DNA of 64,000 bases from Gemmobacter aquarius (GTDB lineage Bacteria; Pseudomonadota; Alphaproteobacteria; Rhodobacterales; Rhodobacteraceae), in contig NZ_CP028918.1 in assembly GCF_003060865.1 (NCBI RefSeq), positions 3,150,001-3,214,000 of the forward strand, given 5' to 3'. Made by a program: the position numbers and the translations under genes. Shown here piece after piece: positions 25,852-34,148 of the stretch. Below the pieces are notes generated by a model. It was not told the origin of the DNA. It saw only the letters and a program-made list of their open reading frames with translations, and made no database searches. How positions within the stretch are numbered: position 1 is the first letter of the stretch; each line of letters starts with the position of its first letter.

Positions 25852-28077
25852 ATGAACCGCAGGACCCCTCCCCGCCCCACCCGTGGAACCGGACGCGTCG
25901 ACCCGCTCGACGATCTGGCGAACGTGCCGCCCGAACTGTCCCCCCCCGCCACACCCTCCGCCAAAGCCCCTCGCAGCCAAGGCAGCCAAAGGACCGAAGT
26001 CATGGCAAACGAACAGACAATCGAATCCAGGATCTTGGACGGCATGTCGTCCTTCGAAACACTCGACATCCTGTCCAACCCGGTGATGCTGGCCGACGCG
26101 GATATGGTCATCCGCCACGTCAACGAGGCAGGCTACGAGATGTTCGAACGCATCGAGGCCGACATTCGCCGCGACCTGCCGAACTTCCGTGCCCGCGACG
26201 TGCTTGGCAAAAGCATCGACATGTTCCACACGCACCCGCAATACCAGCGCGGCATCATGCACGGAATGGTCGAACCGCATGACGGAAAATTCACCGTCGG
26301 CGGTCGCCACCTCGCCTTCCGCGCCACGCCGAAATTTACCAAAGGCAGCGAAATCGGCTGCATCTTCGTCGAATGGCAGGACCAAACCGAAGTCGTCGTC
26401 GCCAAAACCCAGACTGACCGCCTGGTCGCGGACCTCGCCGCCATGACCGCATCCCACCACATGGGCGACATTGACCATTTCGTGTCCGTCGCAGGCTATG
26501 AACCCGCCTTCGCAACCGTCGCGACCGAAGTGAACGACATGGTTCGCGAGCATATCGAAACCAAGAAGAAAGTGGTCGGCTGCCTGACCGAAATCGCCAA
26601 TGGCAACTTCGACGCAAAGCTCGAAACCTTCCCCGGCAAAAAAGTCTTCCTCAACGTGGTGGTCGAGGAAATCCGCGATAACCTCAAGAACAACAAAGCC
26701 CAGATCGACAAGCTCCTGACCGAAATCCGCAGCATGGCAGCCGCGCATCACGCGGGCGACATCGACGAATTCGTGGATTCCGAAGGGTTCGATCCGGCAT
26801 TCGCCTCGGTCGTGAACGACATGAACGCGATGGTGCTCGAGCATATCGAAACCAAGAAGAAAGTCGTGCTTTGCCTTGCGGAAATTGCCAAGGGCAACTT
26901 CGCGGCCCACCTCGAAAAATTCCCGCGCAAGAAAGCCTTCCTCAACGATGTGGTGGAAGACATGCGCAAGAACTTTACAGCCGTCATCAACGAGATCGAA
27001 CGTCTGTCGAACGCGATCGTCGACGGCTCGCTTGACGTCCAGCCCGACCGCGGCCGCTTTGAAGGCGATTTCGTCCGTATCGTCGATGCTTTCGATTCAG
27101 CTTTCGTCGGTTTGAACGGGGCCTTCAACCTGATCGGCCAGCAGATCGGACAGGTCGCCACCACCGTCGAACAGATGAGCCAGTCTTCGCAGGCGCTCGC
27201 CACCAACTCGCAGGTCCAGTCGTCCTCGGTCGACGAAGTCTCGGCTTCGGCAGAACAAACCGACGCACAGGTTAAATCGAACGCCGCCGCCGCCACCAAG
27301 GCAAGCCAGCTTGTCGTGGGCGCCAGCGAAGTCGCCGAAGTCGGCAAGGGCAAGATCAACGAAATGGTCACGGCGATGCAGGGCATCCGCGCGTCAAGCC
27401 AGGACATCGGCAAGATCATCAAGGTGATCGACGAGATCGCCTTCCAGACCAATCTGCTCGCCCTCAACGCCGCGGTCGAGGCCGCACGCGCCGGACAACA
27501 TGGCCGCGGTTTCGCCGTCGTGGCGCAGGAAGTCCGCAACCTTGCCGGACGCTCGGCCAAAGCGGCACGCGAAACCTCGGAACTGATCGAGGACGCGGCA
27601 ACCCGCGTGCAATCGGGCGTCAAGATCGCCGATGAAACCAGCCGCGCCTTCGTCAGCATCGCCGATGACATCGAAAAGGTGAAAGGCCTCGTCACCGAAA
27701 TCGCGACTGCCTCTGACGAACAGGCGCGCGGCGTGGCGCAGATCAACATCGCCATCGGTGAAATCGCGAAATCCGCACTTTCCACCAGCCAGCAGGCCGA
27801 AGAACTCGCGGCGTCGTCGAACGAGATGCAGGCCGCGACCGAAAGCATGCGCTCGGAAATCGCGCGCTACCGCCTGCGCAAGGTGGCAACCCGCAGCATA
27901 GGCGGCATGTCCCTCGAAGGCGTGCCCGCCGATCTCATGGCCCAGATACAGGCCATGATCGCAGGCCAGATGGGCGGCAACCGTGGCGCACAGTCGGCTC
28001 CGGCACCGGCCCGTGCCGCAGCCACGGGCGGCAGCCGCAACAGCGACCGCGACCAACGCGGTTTCGGCAACTTCTGA
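25852..28077 (+). CDS. tlpT: Soluble (cytoplasmic) chemoreceptor, TlpT-like
   Basis: The 741-aa protein has no transmembrane segment. Order: a basic, proline-rich N-terminus (1-50), a PAS-like domain (about 60-180), two tandem repeats of about 95 residues (192-285 and 288-381, sharing HIETKKKVV, CL-EIA-GNF and KK-FLN-VVE), and a methyl-accepting domain with the conserved tip (DEIAFQTNLLALNAAVEAAR, near 525-560). The cytoplasmic cluster would bind CheW and both CheAs. ATG 25852 is 8 bases after cheW; ATG 26002 has a better ribosome site (AAAGGA) and would drop the basic extension. The extension is coding-like, and in R. sphaeroides TlpT the N-terminus contacts the ParA-like PpfA, so I keep it. 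Confidence 0.88.
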   Translation: MNRRTPPRPTRGTGRVDPLDDLANVPPELSPPATPSAKAPRSQGSQRTEVMANEQTIESRILDGMSSFETLDILSNPVMLADADMVIRHVNEAGYEMFERIEADIRRDLPNFRARDVLGKSIDMFHTHPQYQRGIMHGMVEPHDGKFTVGGRHLAFRATPKFTKGSEIGCIFVEWQDQTEVVVAKTQTDRLVADLAAMTASHHMGDIDHFVSVAGYEPAFATVATEVNDMVREHIETKKKVVGCLTEIANGNFDAKLETFPGKKVFLNVVVEEIRDNLKNNKAQIDKLLTEIRSMAAAHHAGDIDEFVDSEGFDPAFASVVNDMNAMVLEHIETKKKVVLCLAEIAKGNFAAHLEKFPRKKAFLNDVVEDMRKNFTAVINEIERLSNAIVDGSLDVQPDRGRFEGDFVRIVDAFDSAFVGLNGAFNLIGQQIGQVATTVEQMSQSSQALATNSQVQSSSVDEVSASAEQTDAQVKSNAAAATKASQLVVGASEVAEVGKGKINEMVTAMQGIRASSQDIGKIIKVIDEIAFQTNLLALNAAVEAARAGQHGRGFAVVAQEVRNLAGRSAKAARETSELIEDAATRVQSGVKIADETSRAFVSIADDIEKVKGLVTEIATASDEQARGVAQINIAIGEIAKSALSTSQQAEELAASSNEMQAATESMRSEIARYRLRKVATRSIGGMSLEGVPADLMAQIQAMIAGQMGGNRGAQSAPAPARAAATGGSRNSDRDQRGFGNF

Positions 28078-28136
28078 CCCAACAGGCCGCGGCGCCCACA
28101 CCGCTGCGGCCCCCTCCCAAACCCAAGGATACTCCC

Positions 28137-28541
28137 ATGCCCTTCAATGTGATGATCGTCGATGACGCCGCGATGATGCGCCTCTACATCGCCAGCTTCA
28201 TCAAAACCCTGCCCGATTTCAAAGTGGTGGCCCAGGCTGCCAACGGTCAGGAAGCGCTCGACAAGCTGACCACCGTGCCCGATGTCGACCTCATCCTTCT
28301 CGATATCGAGATGCCGGTGATGGACGGGCTGGAATTCCTGCGCCACGCCAAGCTCAAGACCCGCGCCAAGATATGCATGCTCTCGTCGGTCGCCGTCTCC
28401 GGTTCGGCCCATGCCGCAAAGGCCCGCGAACTGGGTGCCGATGGTGTCGTGGCAAAGCCCTCGGGAACTGTGTCGCACGACCTCGAGGAAAAGACCGGCG
28501 ACGAACTCGCCCGCACAATGCGTACGCTGGTGGCGGCCTAA
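28137..28541 (+). CDS. cheY: CheY response regulator (CheY6-like)
   Basis: Single receiver domain, 134 aa. Acidic pair VDD at 8-10, phosphoacceptor Asp56 in LLDIEMPVMDG, Ser in the switch position (MLSS) and Lys in AKPSG. An insertion before the last helix (SGTVSHDLEEKTGDEL) makes it longer than enteric CheY, as in R. sphaeroides CheY6, which binds FliM and is dephosphorylated by CheA3. The position between the soluble receptor and the P1-type CheA matches cheY6. The role in stopping the motor is inferred from that analogy. Confidence 0.93.
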   Translation: MPFNVMIVDDAAMMRLYIASFIKTLPDFKVVAQAANGQEALDKLTTVPDVDLILLDIEMPVMDGLEFLRHAKLKTRAKICMLSSVAVSGSAHAAKARELGADGVVAKPSGTVSHDLEEKTGDELARTMRTLVAA

Positions 28542-28585
28542 AGCCGCCCCGCCCCCTTCCGCCCTACGATAAATGCGAGGACGCG

Positions 28586-31500
28586 ATGTCTGACGAAATG
28601 GACGAAATCTGGGCGCTTTACGCCGATGACGGAGCGCAGGCGCTCGACGCGATGGAAACCGCGTTGATGGCGCTTGGCGATGGATCGGGTGGCGGTCAGG
28701 ATGCCCATGTCAGCGCCCTTTTCCGTGCCGTGCACACGTTCAAGGGCAACTCGCGTGTCCTTGGCCTTGCCGTCGTGGAAAGCCGCGCCCATCATTCCGA
28801 AGACCTGATCGGCCTCGTGCGCGATCAGGGCGTGCCATGGGACGGCGAGATCAAGGATATCCTTCTGCTCGCCGCCGACACGCTGCGTACGATGCTGGAA
28901 GAAACCGCCGCCACCCGCGCCGATGTCGACGGTTCGTCGTCCGAAATGCTGATGACACGCCTGCTCGACAAGATCGCCCGTTGCAGCGGTGCCGAACCCG
29001 CATCGGCGGAAGTGGTCGCCCCTCCCGCTCCGGTTCAGGCAAACCCGTTTGCCTCCACCGAACCAGAAGCCGACCCGCAACCCGAGCCTGCTGCCGAAGC
29101 CGAAGCCGAACCCCAACCTGAACCCGAAGCGGCCCCCGAACCCGCCGCACCGGCAAAAAAGCCCAAATCGCGCAAGACAGCCGACCCTGCGGCTGTCGCC
29201 GCCTTCCTGTCCGATCCCGAACCGCCAGCAGCCCCCGCCGAAGCGGCCGCCCCGCCTGCGAAGGAACCCGCGCCACCCGCTCCGCGCGCGCGCCGCTTGG
29301 CCGACGACCCGACGTACCGCGACATCTTCAAGGGCATGAGCACCGACACCCGCACCAAGCTGTCCGCGCTCTACGCCTCCTACGCCGCCGACCCCGAAGC
29401 CGCCCCAAAGGCCCGTCGCGAAGCCGACGGGCTGTGCCACGCCGCCAAACAGATGGGCCTCGACGACTGGGTCGAAGCCCTGCAAACCTACCTTTCCACC
29501 GCGACCGAAGCGGCCAGCGCCGAAGACCTCGCAACGCTTCTGCTGCGCCTCGACGACCTGACCGACGCGACCTTCGGCGCGCCCGCATCAGACCCCGCCG
29601 ACACCGGCAATTTCTTCGACGGCATCCGCGGTTTCCTGTCGGAAATCGCCAGCATGGGCACCGACTTCTCCTTGGGCGACGCCCCCTCGCCCGACCGCAT
29701 CGCCGCAGCCATTGCCACACTGCAAGCCGCCGCTGCGCCCTTCGGCTTCCTGCGCCTGTCGGAATCTGCCGCAGCCCTTGCCCGCGCCAGCACCGCCACA
29801 GAATACCGCAGCGCCGAACTGCGCCTTTACGAAGAGCTTTCGGCCGTCGAGGCCGTCATGCCCGAAGCGGCCCTCGCCGCAGGCATCAGCCCCCGCGAAC
29901 TGGTGCAAAGCTGGAGTGCCGAACACGTCTTCGACACGCTCGCCAGCCTTGAAGCCACCCTGGACCGGCTCCGCGCCCCGTCCTCCAACCGCGACAAGGA
30001 CCACGCGCTTCTCGACCACCTGCTGCGTCTGGTCCACCACGCCTGCGCCCATTACCGCATCGATACGGCAGGCCAGCTTGCCATGTCGCTGATCGACCTG
30101 TTCGCCCGCGTGCAATCCACCGGCATCGCCCCCGACGCGATCCTGACCCATATCGCCCGCGGTTTCATCGACACCATCGAACTGGTGTTCGACGCGCTCT
30201 ACCAGGGTGAAACCCCCGACACCCAGAATCTCGAAAAACTGTTCGAGGAAGCCGCAAACGTCTGTTTCGTGCAAGACGGGCTGATGACCGCCTCGGCCAT
30301 CGAACGCCGCCTTGGCCTGCCCAAGGAATTCCACCGCGTCCTCTCGCCCGAAAGCGTGCGCGCCGCCTCGGAAGCGATCGAAAGCGGCCAACGCTTCTAC
30401 ATCATCCGCGCCGACATCAACACCGACGAGTCGCTGGCCGAAGCGTTCATCGTCTGGCTGTCCTCGGGCCTTGCCAGACCCATCACCAACGTCACCGTCT
30501 TTCAGGGCGACGACACGCTCTTCGATTTCCTCGTGTCGACCACACTCGACGAGCCGAGCCTTGCCGAAGCCCTCGCCCGCCTCGATCCGGGTACCCGCAA
30601 GCTGCGGGCGCTCCGCGCGCTGACAATCCAGCAAGACACCCCCCAGACCGAGGCTGCGCCCGCCGATCCCGAAAACGCGGCAATGTCGCAGATGCAAAGC
30701 GGCGTCACCCCCGAAATGCTCGAATCGATCGGCGAGATCGCGGCCAGCCAGTCGATGATAAGCCATATGCTGGGCGAGCTTGCCGATCACGACCTGATGG
30801 ACAGCATCGACAATATCCTGCGCGGCAACGGGCAAGACTGGCGCCGCGCCCGGACGCAGGTCCGCACGCTGATGGCCGACTTCGCCACCCGCCTGCAGGA
30901 AGTCACCCAGATGGAGGCGCAGCTGGTCGGCCAATTGACCCAGCTGCAGGAAGAAACCGTCGAAATCCGCAGCCGCGCCATTTCCTCGGTCATCCGGCCC
31001 TTGGAAACTTTCGTCCAGACCTATTCCCGCCGCAACCGGCGCGAGGCGCAGTTCTCCTGTTCGGGCGGCGATCTCACGCTTGACATCACCATCCTCGAAA
31101 CCCTCCGCAAACTCTTGCGCTCGCTGTTCGTCATGCGCCTCGACCTTGGCCCCGATGCGCCGCAATCCATCCACATCGCCTTCCACCGCGACGAAGAGCG
31201 CGTTCTCGCCATCGTCGAGGATGACGGCGCCATGATCGACGCCTCGCCCGTGCTCGACGAAATCCAGTCCACCCTCTCCCGCTCGGGCGGCGAACTCCGC
31301 CGCGTGGCGATTCCGGGCAAGGGCATGCGCTTCCACATCTCGCTGCCCCTCGCCATGGTGGTGCTCGACGGCATGGTCGTCGGCGTCAAAGGCGTACGCT
31401 ACGTGGTGCCGGTCGATGCGATCCGCATGATCCTGCAACCCGAAACCGATGTCGCCTTCACCGTCTCGGCCGCAGAAGGCCAACAGATGCTGCGGATCGC

Positions 31501-31795
31501 CGACGATGAAATCGTGGCCGTCCATTCCCTGGCTGCACGCGACCAGACCGACGGCGAAAGCCGGCGTGTCTACGTGGTCGTGGGCGCGCAGGGCCGGTCC
31601 GTTGCCGTCCCTGTAGATGAACTCATCGGCCAGCAACTGGTGCTTTTGCGCCCGTTACGCGGCGTGCTGAGTCGCGTCCAGAACATGACGGGAATCGCTT
31701 TGCTCGCCGGCGGCGACGTCGGAATGGTGGTTTCTGCCAATATGCTCTGCGCCGCGTCGCGCGAAGCGGTGCGAAACCCATCCCTGCGGATGTAG
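28586..31795 (+). CDS. cheA3: CheA3-like phosphotransfer/scaffold protein with P1 and P5 but no working kinase domain
   Basis: The protein has 1069 aa. The N-terminal Hpt domain has HTFKGNSRVLG with His50 as phosphorylation site. An Ala/Pro/Glu linker follows (about 135-240). The middle (250-800) is helical, with two further Hpt-looking segments, LCHAAKQMGLDDW (His285) and LVHHACAHY (His484/485). Residues about 810-920 resemble CheA P3-P4, but the N box and glycine boxes are lost, so ATP binding is unlikely. A P5 CheW-like domain follows (920-1055). In R. sphaeroides CheA3 is phosphorylated by CheA4 and also acts as a CheY6-P phosphatase. ATG 28586 has GCGAGG upstream. Confidence 0.9.
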   Translation: MSDEMDEIWALYADDGAQALDAMETALMALGDGSGGGQDAHVSALFRAVHTFKGNSRVLGLAVVESRAHHSEDLIGLVRDQGVPWDGEIKDILLLAADTLRTMLEETAATRADVDGSSSEMLMTRLLDKIARCSGAEPASAEVVAPPAPVQANPFASTEPEADPQPEPAAEAEAEPQPEPEAAPEPAAPAKKPKSRKTADPAAVAAFLSDPEPPAAPAEAAAPPAKEPAPPAPRARRLADDPTYRDIFKGMSTDTRTKLSALYASYAADPEAAPKARREADGLCHAAKQMGLDDWVEALQTYLSTATEAASAEDLATLLLRLDDLTDATFGAPASDPADTGNFFDGIRGFLSEIASMGTDFSLGDAPSPDRIAAAIATLQAAAAPFGFLRLSESAAALARASTATEYRSAELRLYEELSAVEAVMPEAALAAGISPRELVQSWSAEHVFDTLASLEATLDRLRAPSSNRDKDHALLDHLLRLVHHACAHYRIDTAGQLAMSLIDLFARVQSTGIAPDAILTHIARGFIDTIELVFDALYQGETPDTQNLEKLFEEAANVCFVQDGLMTASAIERRLGLPKEFHRVLSPESVRAASEAIESGQRFYIIRADINTDESLAEAFIVWLSSGLARPITNVTVFQGDDTLFDFLVSTTLDEPSLAEALARLDPGTRKLRALRALTIQQDTPQTEAAPADPENAAMSQMQSGVTPEMLESIGEIAASQSMISHMLGELADHDLMDSIDNILRGNGQDWRRARTQVRTLMADFATRLQEVTQMEAQLVGQLTQLQEETVEIRSRAISSVIRPLETFVQTYSRRNRREAQFSCSGGDLTLDITILETLRKLLRSLFVMRLDLGPDAPQSIHIAFHRDEERVLAIVEDDGAMIDASPVLDEIQSTLSRSGGELRRVAIPGKGMRFHISLPLAMVVLDGMVVGVKGVRYVVPVDAIRMILQPETDVAFTVSAAEGQQMLRIADDEIVAVHSLAARDQTDGESRRVYVVVGAQGRSVAVPVDELIGQQLVLLRPLRGVLSRVQNMTGIALLAGGDVGMVVSANMLCAASREAVRNPSLRM

Positions 31796-31959
31796 CCGCC
31801 CCATACCGGTCTGCCGCCGCCCGAAGCATCCGTATCGGTCGGCGTCAGACCTGTTGATCTGAAACGGAATCGCACGGATTTACGGGGCCGACAGCACACC
31901 GCGCGCCCTGCGACCACATAGGCAGGGACCGACCATCAGGCTCAGGAGGGCCGCCCGCC

Positions 31960-32418
31960 ATGACCAGCGCACCCCGCGCCACAGCCACCGTGACGCTGCG
32001 TCCCCCGCAGGCCAGCCGGTCCAACGGCCTCGTCGCCGCCATCCTCTCCGACCGGCCCGCACCGATTGCCGAAGCCGCCCGCGCCGCCGGCATCGCCTGC
32101 GATTGCGCGACTGCCGAAACGCTCTGGCTTTTGCCCTACAACGCCCCGCGCATCCTGTTTCTCGACCTGCCCGTGGCCGGTGTGACGCCCCGCCGTCTTG
32201 CCCTTCTTCTGCGCCAGCTCTGCCGCGCCAACCCCGACATGGTCATCGCCGCCCTCGCCCCCCCACAGGGCCTGCCCTGCGACATCGAGGTCGAAGCCCT
32301 CACCGAAGACGCCCTGTCCGACGCCTTTGCCGAGGCCCGCCATTTCCTGCGCCCCGTGCCGAACCGCCGCTCGCTCTTCTTCCCGACGACCCCGAAACGC
32401 GCATCGCTCTTCCGCTGA
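31960..32418 (+). CDS. Receiver-like (pseudo-receiver) protein of unknown function
   Basis: The 152-aa product is not recognised as a named family. Its alternating strands and helices resemble a response-regulator receiver: GLVAAILSD (strand 1), RILFLDLPVAG (strand 3 with Asp in the phosphoacceptor position), MVIAALAPP (strand 4) and DIEVEALTEDALSDAFAEAR (strand 5, helix 5). The acidic pair is reduced and the conserved Lys is missing, so it may be a non-phosphorylated receiver. It has a strong ribosome site (AGGAGGG), lies 164 bases after cheA3 and precedes fliS, so a flagellar or chemotaxis role is likely. Confidence 0.65.
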   Translation: MTSAPRATATVTLRPPQASRSNGLVAAILSDRPAPIAEAARAAGIACDCATAETLWLLPYNAPRILFLDLPVAGVTPRRLALLLRQLCRANPDMVIAALAPPQGLPCDIEVEALTEDALSDAFAEARHFLRPVPNRRSLFFPTTPKRASLFR

Positions 32419-32490
32419 CCCTGTGGTCAGCGGTCGGCGGGGGTGGGCTGTGACTGGCGTTCGGCCCGCCCCCGTTTCTCTTGCTTCCCC

Positions 32491-32517
32491 TAAAACACTG
32501 CCCCTTCCGGTCGTTCT
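32491..32517 (+). promoter_or_regulatory. Candidate sigma28-type promoter of fliS
   Basis: TAAA at 32491-32494, 15 bases, then GTCGTTCT at 32510-32517, about 40 bases before the fliS start. The same -10 element with the same spacing (one base less) precedes fliC. Confidence 0.5.
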
Positions 32518-32568
32518 TCCTTTCAACCGGCCGCTGAAACAACGGCGGCACTACGAAAGGCAGCGACG

Positions 32569-32949
32569 ATGACGTTTCTCAACGCAAGGGCACAATACCG
32601 GCGCACCGATCAGGGTGATGGCCTCTCGGTCGAAAGCCCGCACGGCATCATCACCGTCACCTTGCGCGAACTGGAACGCTCGCTCCGCGCCCTAGCCGCA
32701 GCCGAACCCGACCGCACCTATCCTGCCCTGCACCTTAACCGCGCCTTCACCGCGATCTACATCCTGCAATCGAGCCTCGATTTCGACAAGGGCGGCGAAA
32801 TCGCCCTGAACCTGTTCCGCGTCTATGAATTCGCCCGCCTCCGCGTGGACGAGGCGTTCCGCAAACTTCCCAGCCCGCAACTGCACGAAGCCGCAGAGCA
32901 CGTCGCCTCGCTTCTCGGCGCATGGTCCACCATCGGCACAAAGGCATAA
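32569..32949 (+). CDS. fliS: Flagellin export chaperone FliS
   Basis: Binds the disordered C-terminus of flagellin and prevents premature polymerisation. The protein has 126 aa, a helical bundle with the family pattern: RAFTAIYILQSSLDFDKGGEIA and LNLFRVYEFARLRVDEA. The N-terminus MTFLNARAQYRRTD resembles the FliS opening MNAYNQYR. GAAAGG precedes the ATG by 8 bases. A FliT-like gene follows directly. It shares a candidate promoter type with fliC, its client. Confidence 0.9.
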   Translation: MTFLNARAQYRRTDQGDGLSVESPHGIITVTLRELERSLRALAAAEPDRTYPALHLNRAFTAIYILQSSLDFDKGGEIALNLFRVYEFARLRVDEAFRKLPSPQLHEAAEHVASLLGAWSTIGTKA

Positions 32950-32951
32950 GG

Positions 32952-33266
32952 ATGCACGGCATGATGCAACATGTGGTCGAAGGTCCCGCGGCGCTCAGCC
33001 TCGCCATGGCCGAAGGCCACCTGCAACAGGCGATGAGCAGGTCCGACATGGTCGATGTGCTGGTCGCCGCCTCCGAGCTTGACCGCATGGTGCGCTCGCT
33101 CGGGCCCTCGGCCCGGTCCGATCAGGACCGCGCAGCCCTATTGCGCGCCGGCGACGTCGTCGGTTCGGTCCTGATGCGGCTGGAAACCGAAATGACGCGC
33201 GGACTGGCCGCACGCCGCAACGATGCGCGCCTGCGCAACGCCTATTTCGTGCCCGACCTGACCTGA
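32952..33266 (+). CDS. Small helical protein after fliS, possibly FliT
   Basis: The 104-aa product is predicted almost all-helical (AMAEGHLQQAMSRSDMVDVLVAASELDRMVRSL, residues about 18-50; LETEMTRGLAARRNDARLRNAYF near the end). It has no signal or membrane segment. fliT, the chaperone of FliD, often follows fliS, and size and composition fit, but sequence similarity is not evident. ATG 32952 has AAAGG seven bases upstream, overlapping the end of fliS; ATG 32961 is an alternative. Confidence 0.65.
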   Translation: MHGMMQHVVEGPAALSLAMAEGHLQQAMSRSDMVDVLVAASELDRMVRSLGPSARSDQDRAALLRAGDVVGSVLMRLETEMTRGLAARRNDARLRNAYFVPDLT

Positions 33267-33286
33267 CTTCCTTCAGACATGCGAAA

Positions 33287-33306
33287 ACGGGCGCAAGACT
33301 GCGCCC
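33287..33306 (-). terminator. Terminator of the minus-strand fliL-like operon
   Basis: A 7-bp GC stem (GGGCGCA/TGCGCCC with a 4-base loop, 33289-33306) is followed on the minus strand by GTTTTC. It ends transcripts from 33331 and could also slow transcripts from the fliS side. Confidence 0.6.
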
Positions 33307-33330
33307 GCACGTCACCCTGTCTTCCGGTCC

Positions 33331-33519
33331 TCAGCCCTGCTGATCGGCAAAGACGCTGCGCGCCCGCCGCCGCGACCCCAAAAGCGACAACATCGCCACA
33401 GAGCGGCGCTTTGCCGGTTCACCCGCCTCGTCGCAAAACACGCATTCCACCCGCAGGTTCGCCAGATCGACACCCGGCGTCGGCGTAAAGGCTTCGGTGA
33501 TGTTCAATTCAGGTTTCAT
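33331..33519 (-). CDS. Unknown 62-residue protein downstream of the second fliL-like gene
   Basis: The 62-aa product is not recognised. It is soluble, with two Cys (VECVFCDEAGEP) and a basic C-terminal half (SLLGSRRRARSVFADQQG). A good ribosome site, GGAGAGG, precedes ATG 33519. It lies 47 bases after the fliL-like stop on the same strand and before a terminator, so the two genes are probably one transcript. Confidence 0.6.
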   Translation of the reverse strand: MKPELNITEAFTPTPGVDLANLRVECVFCDEAGEPAKRRSVAMLSLLGSRRRARSVFADQQG

Positions 33520-33566
33520 CGCACCTCTCCGGTTGCTCCTGCCCCCGTGCTGCAAGCCGCGTGCCG

Positions 33567-34049
33567 CTACTGCGTCACCAGACCCATAATCAGCACTTCC
33601 TCGACGGGTTCTGGCAGCGCATCGGTTCCCAGCGCCTTGTTCACCACGTCGCGCAACGGTCCGGGCAGGGTTTTCAGCAAAACCGCAGGCTCCGCCGTCT
33701 TGGCCACCTCGACCTGCGCCACCTTCAGCAACGCCGCCAACAGGGCGGGCCGCCGCTCGTCCACATCGGCCTTCAGCGCGACAAGATCGCCCACCGATGC
33801 CCGCAGCGAAACCCCCAGCGTCAGCATCACCCGCACCGGCTGTTCGGCCACCGCGACAGCAAGCTGTTCTTCCAGCGGCACATAGACCAGCATCGTATCG
33901 GGTTCAGGCGCCACCTCGTCCTTTGGCACCTGTGCAAAGGGCGGCGGCGGCACCGGCTGCATCACCCGAAAGGCCGCAACCCCGAACCCCCCTCCAAGGC
34001 AAAGGAATCCGAGCACGGCAAAGACAAGGGGCGGTGTGGCTTGCGACAT
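33567..34049 (-). CDS. Second FliL-like bitopic protein
   Basis: The 160-aa product has one N-terminal transmembrane segment (PLVFAVLGFLCLGGGFGVAAF, about 6-27) followed by a Pro-rich linker. A periplasmic domain resembles FliL (TMLVYVPLEEQLAVAV, RVMLTLGVSLRASVGD, C-terminus VEEVLIMGLVTQ). The main FliL is at 12544-13119. A sigma54 promoter (34060-34075) lies so close that the message would have almost no leader if ATG 34049 is used. Motor or stator association is inferred from the FliL-like layout and promoter class. Confidence 0.65.
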   Translation of the reverse strand: MSQATPPLVFAVLGFLCLGGGFGVAAFRVMQPVPPPPFAQVPKDEVAPEPDTMLVYVPLEEQLAVAVAEQPVRVMLTLGVSLRASVGDLVALKADVDERRPALLAALLKVAQVEVAKTAEPAVLLKTLPGPLRDVVNKALGTDALPEPVEEVLIMGLVTQ

Positions 34050-34059
34050 GCCCGCCCCC

Positions 34060-34075
34060 TGCAAGCCCCGTTCCA
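34060..34075 (-). promoter_or_regulatory. Sigma54 promoter of the fliL-like gene
   Basis: The minus strand reads TGGAACGGGGCTTGCA: correct GG-N10-GC spacing and TTGCA, with one departure (TGGAAC for TGGCAC). The expected start, near 34050, falls next to the ATG at 34049, implying a leaderless or very short leader message. Confidence 0.65.
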
Positions 34076-34086
34076 CCCGCAGTACC

Positions 34087-34113
34087 TAAACATCCGGCGC
34101 ATCCTGTCGTTGC
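34087..34113 (+). promoter_or_regulatory. Candidate sigma28-type promoter of the NHLP-like/Sel1 operon
   Basis: TAAA at 34087-34090, 15 bases, then GTCGTTGC at 34106-34113, about 35 bases before ATG 34149. It shares TAAACATC and GTCGTT with the fliC upstream region. It is divergent from the sigma54 promoter at 34060-34075. Confidence 0.5.
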
Positions 34114-34148
34114 ATCACCTAAGGCCGCTACCAAAGGAAACCCGCGCC

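Noticed and set aside
29588..31636. 682-codon minus-strand frame across cheA3
   Set aside because: Composition (His/Gly/Asp/Val rich, no motif) is that of an antisense shadow; cheA3 on the plus strand has clear domains.
32470..32500. Sigma54 site upstream of fliS
   Set aside because: The nearby TGGCGT-N5-CCGCC (about 32456-32471) keeps GG-N10-GC but has a poor -12 element; the TAAA-N15-GTCGTT site is a better candidate.
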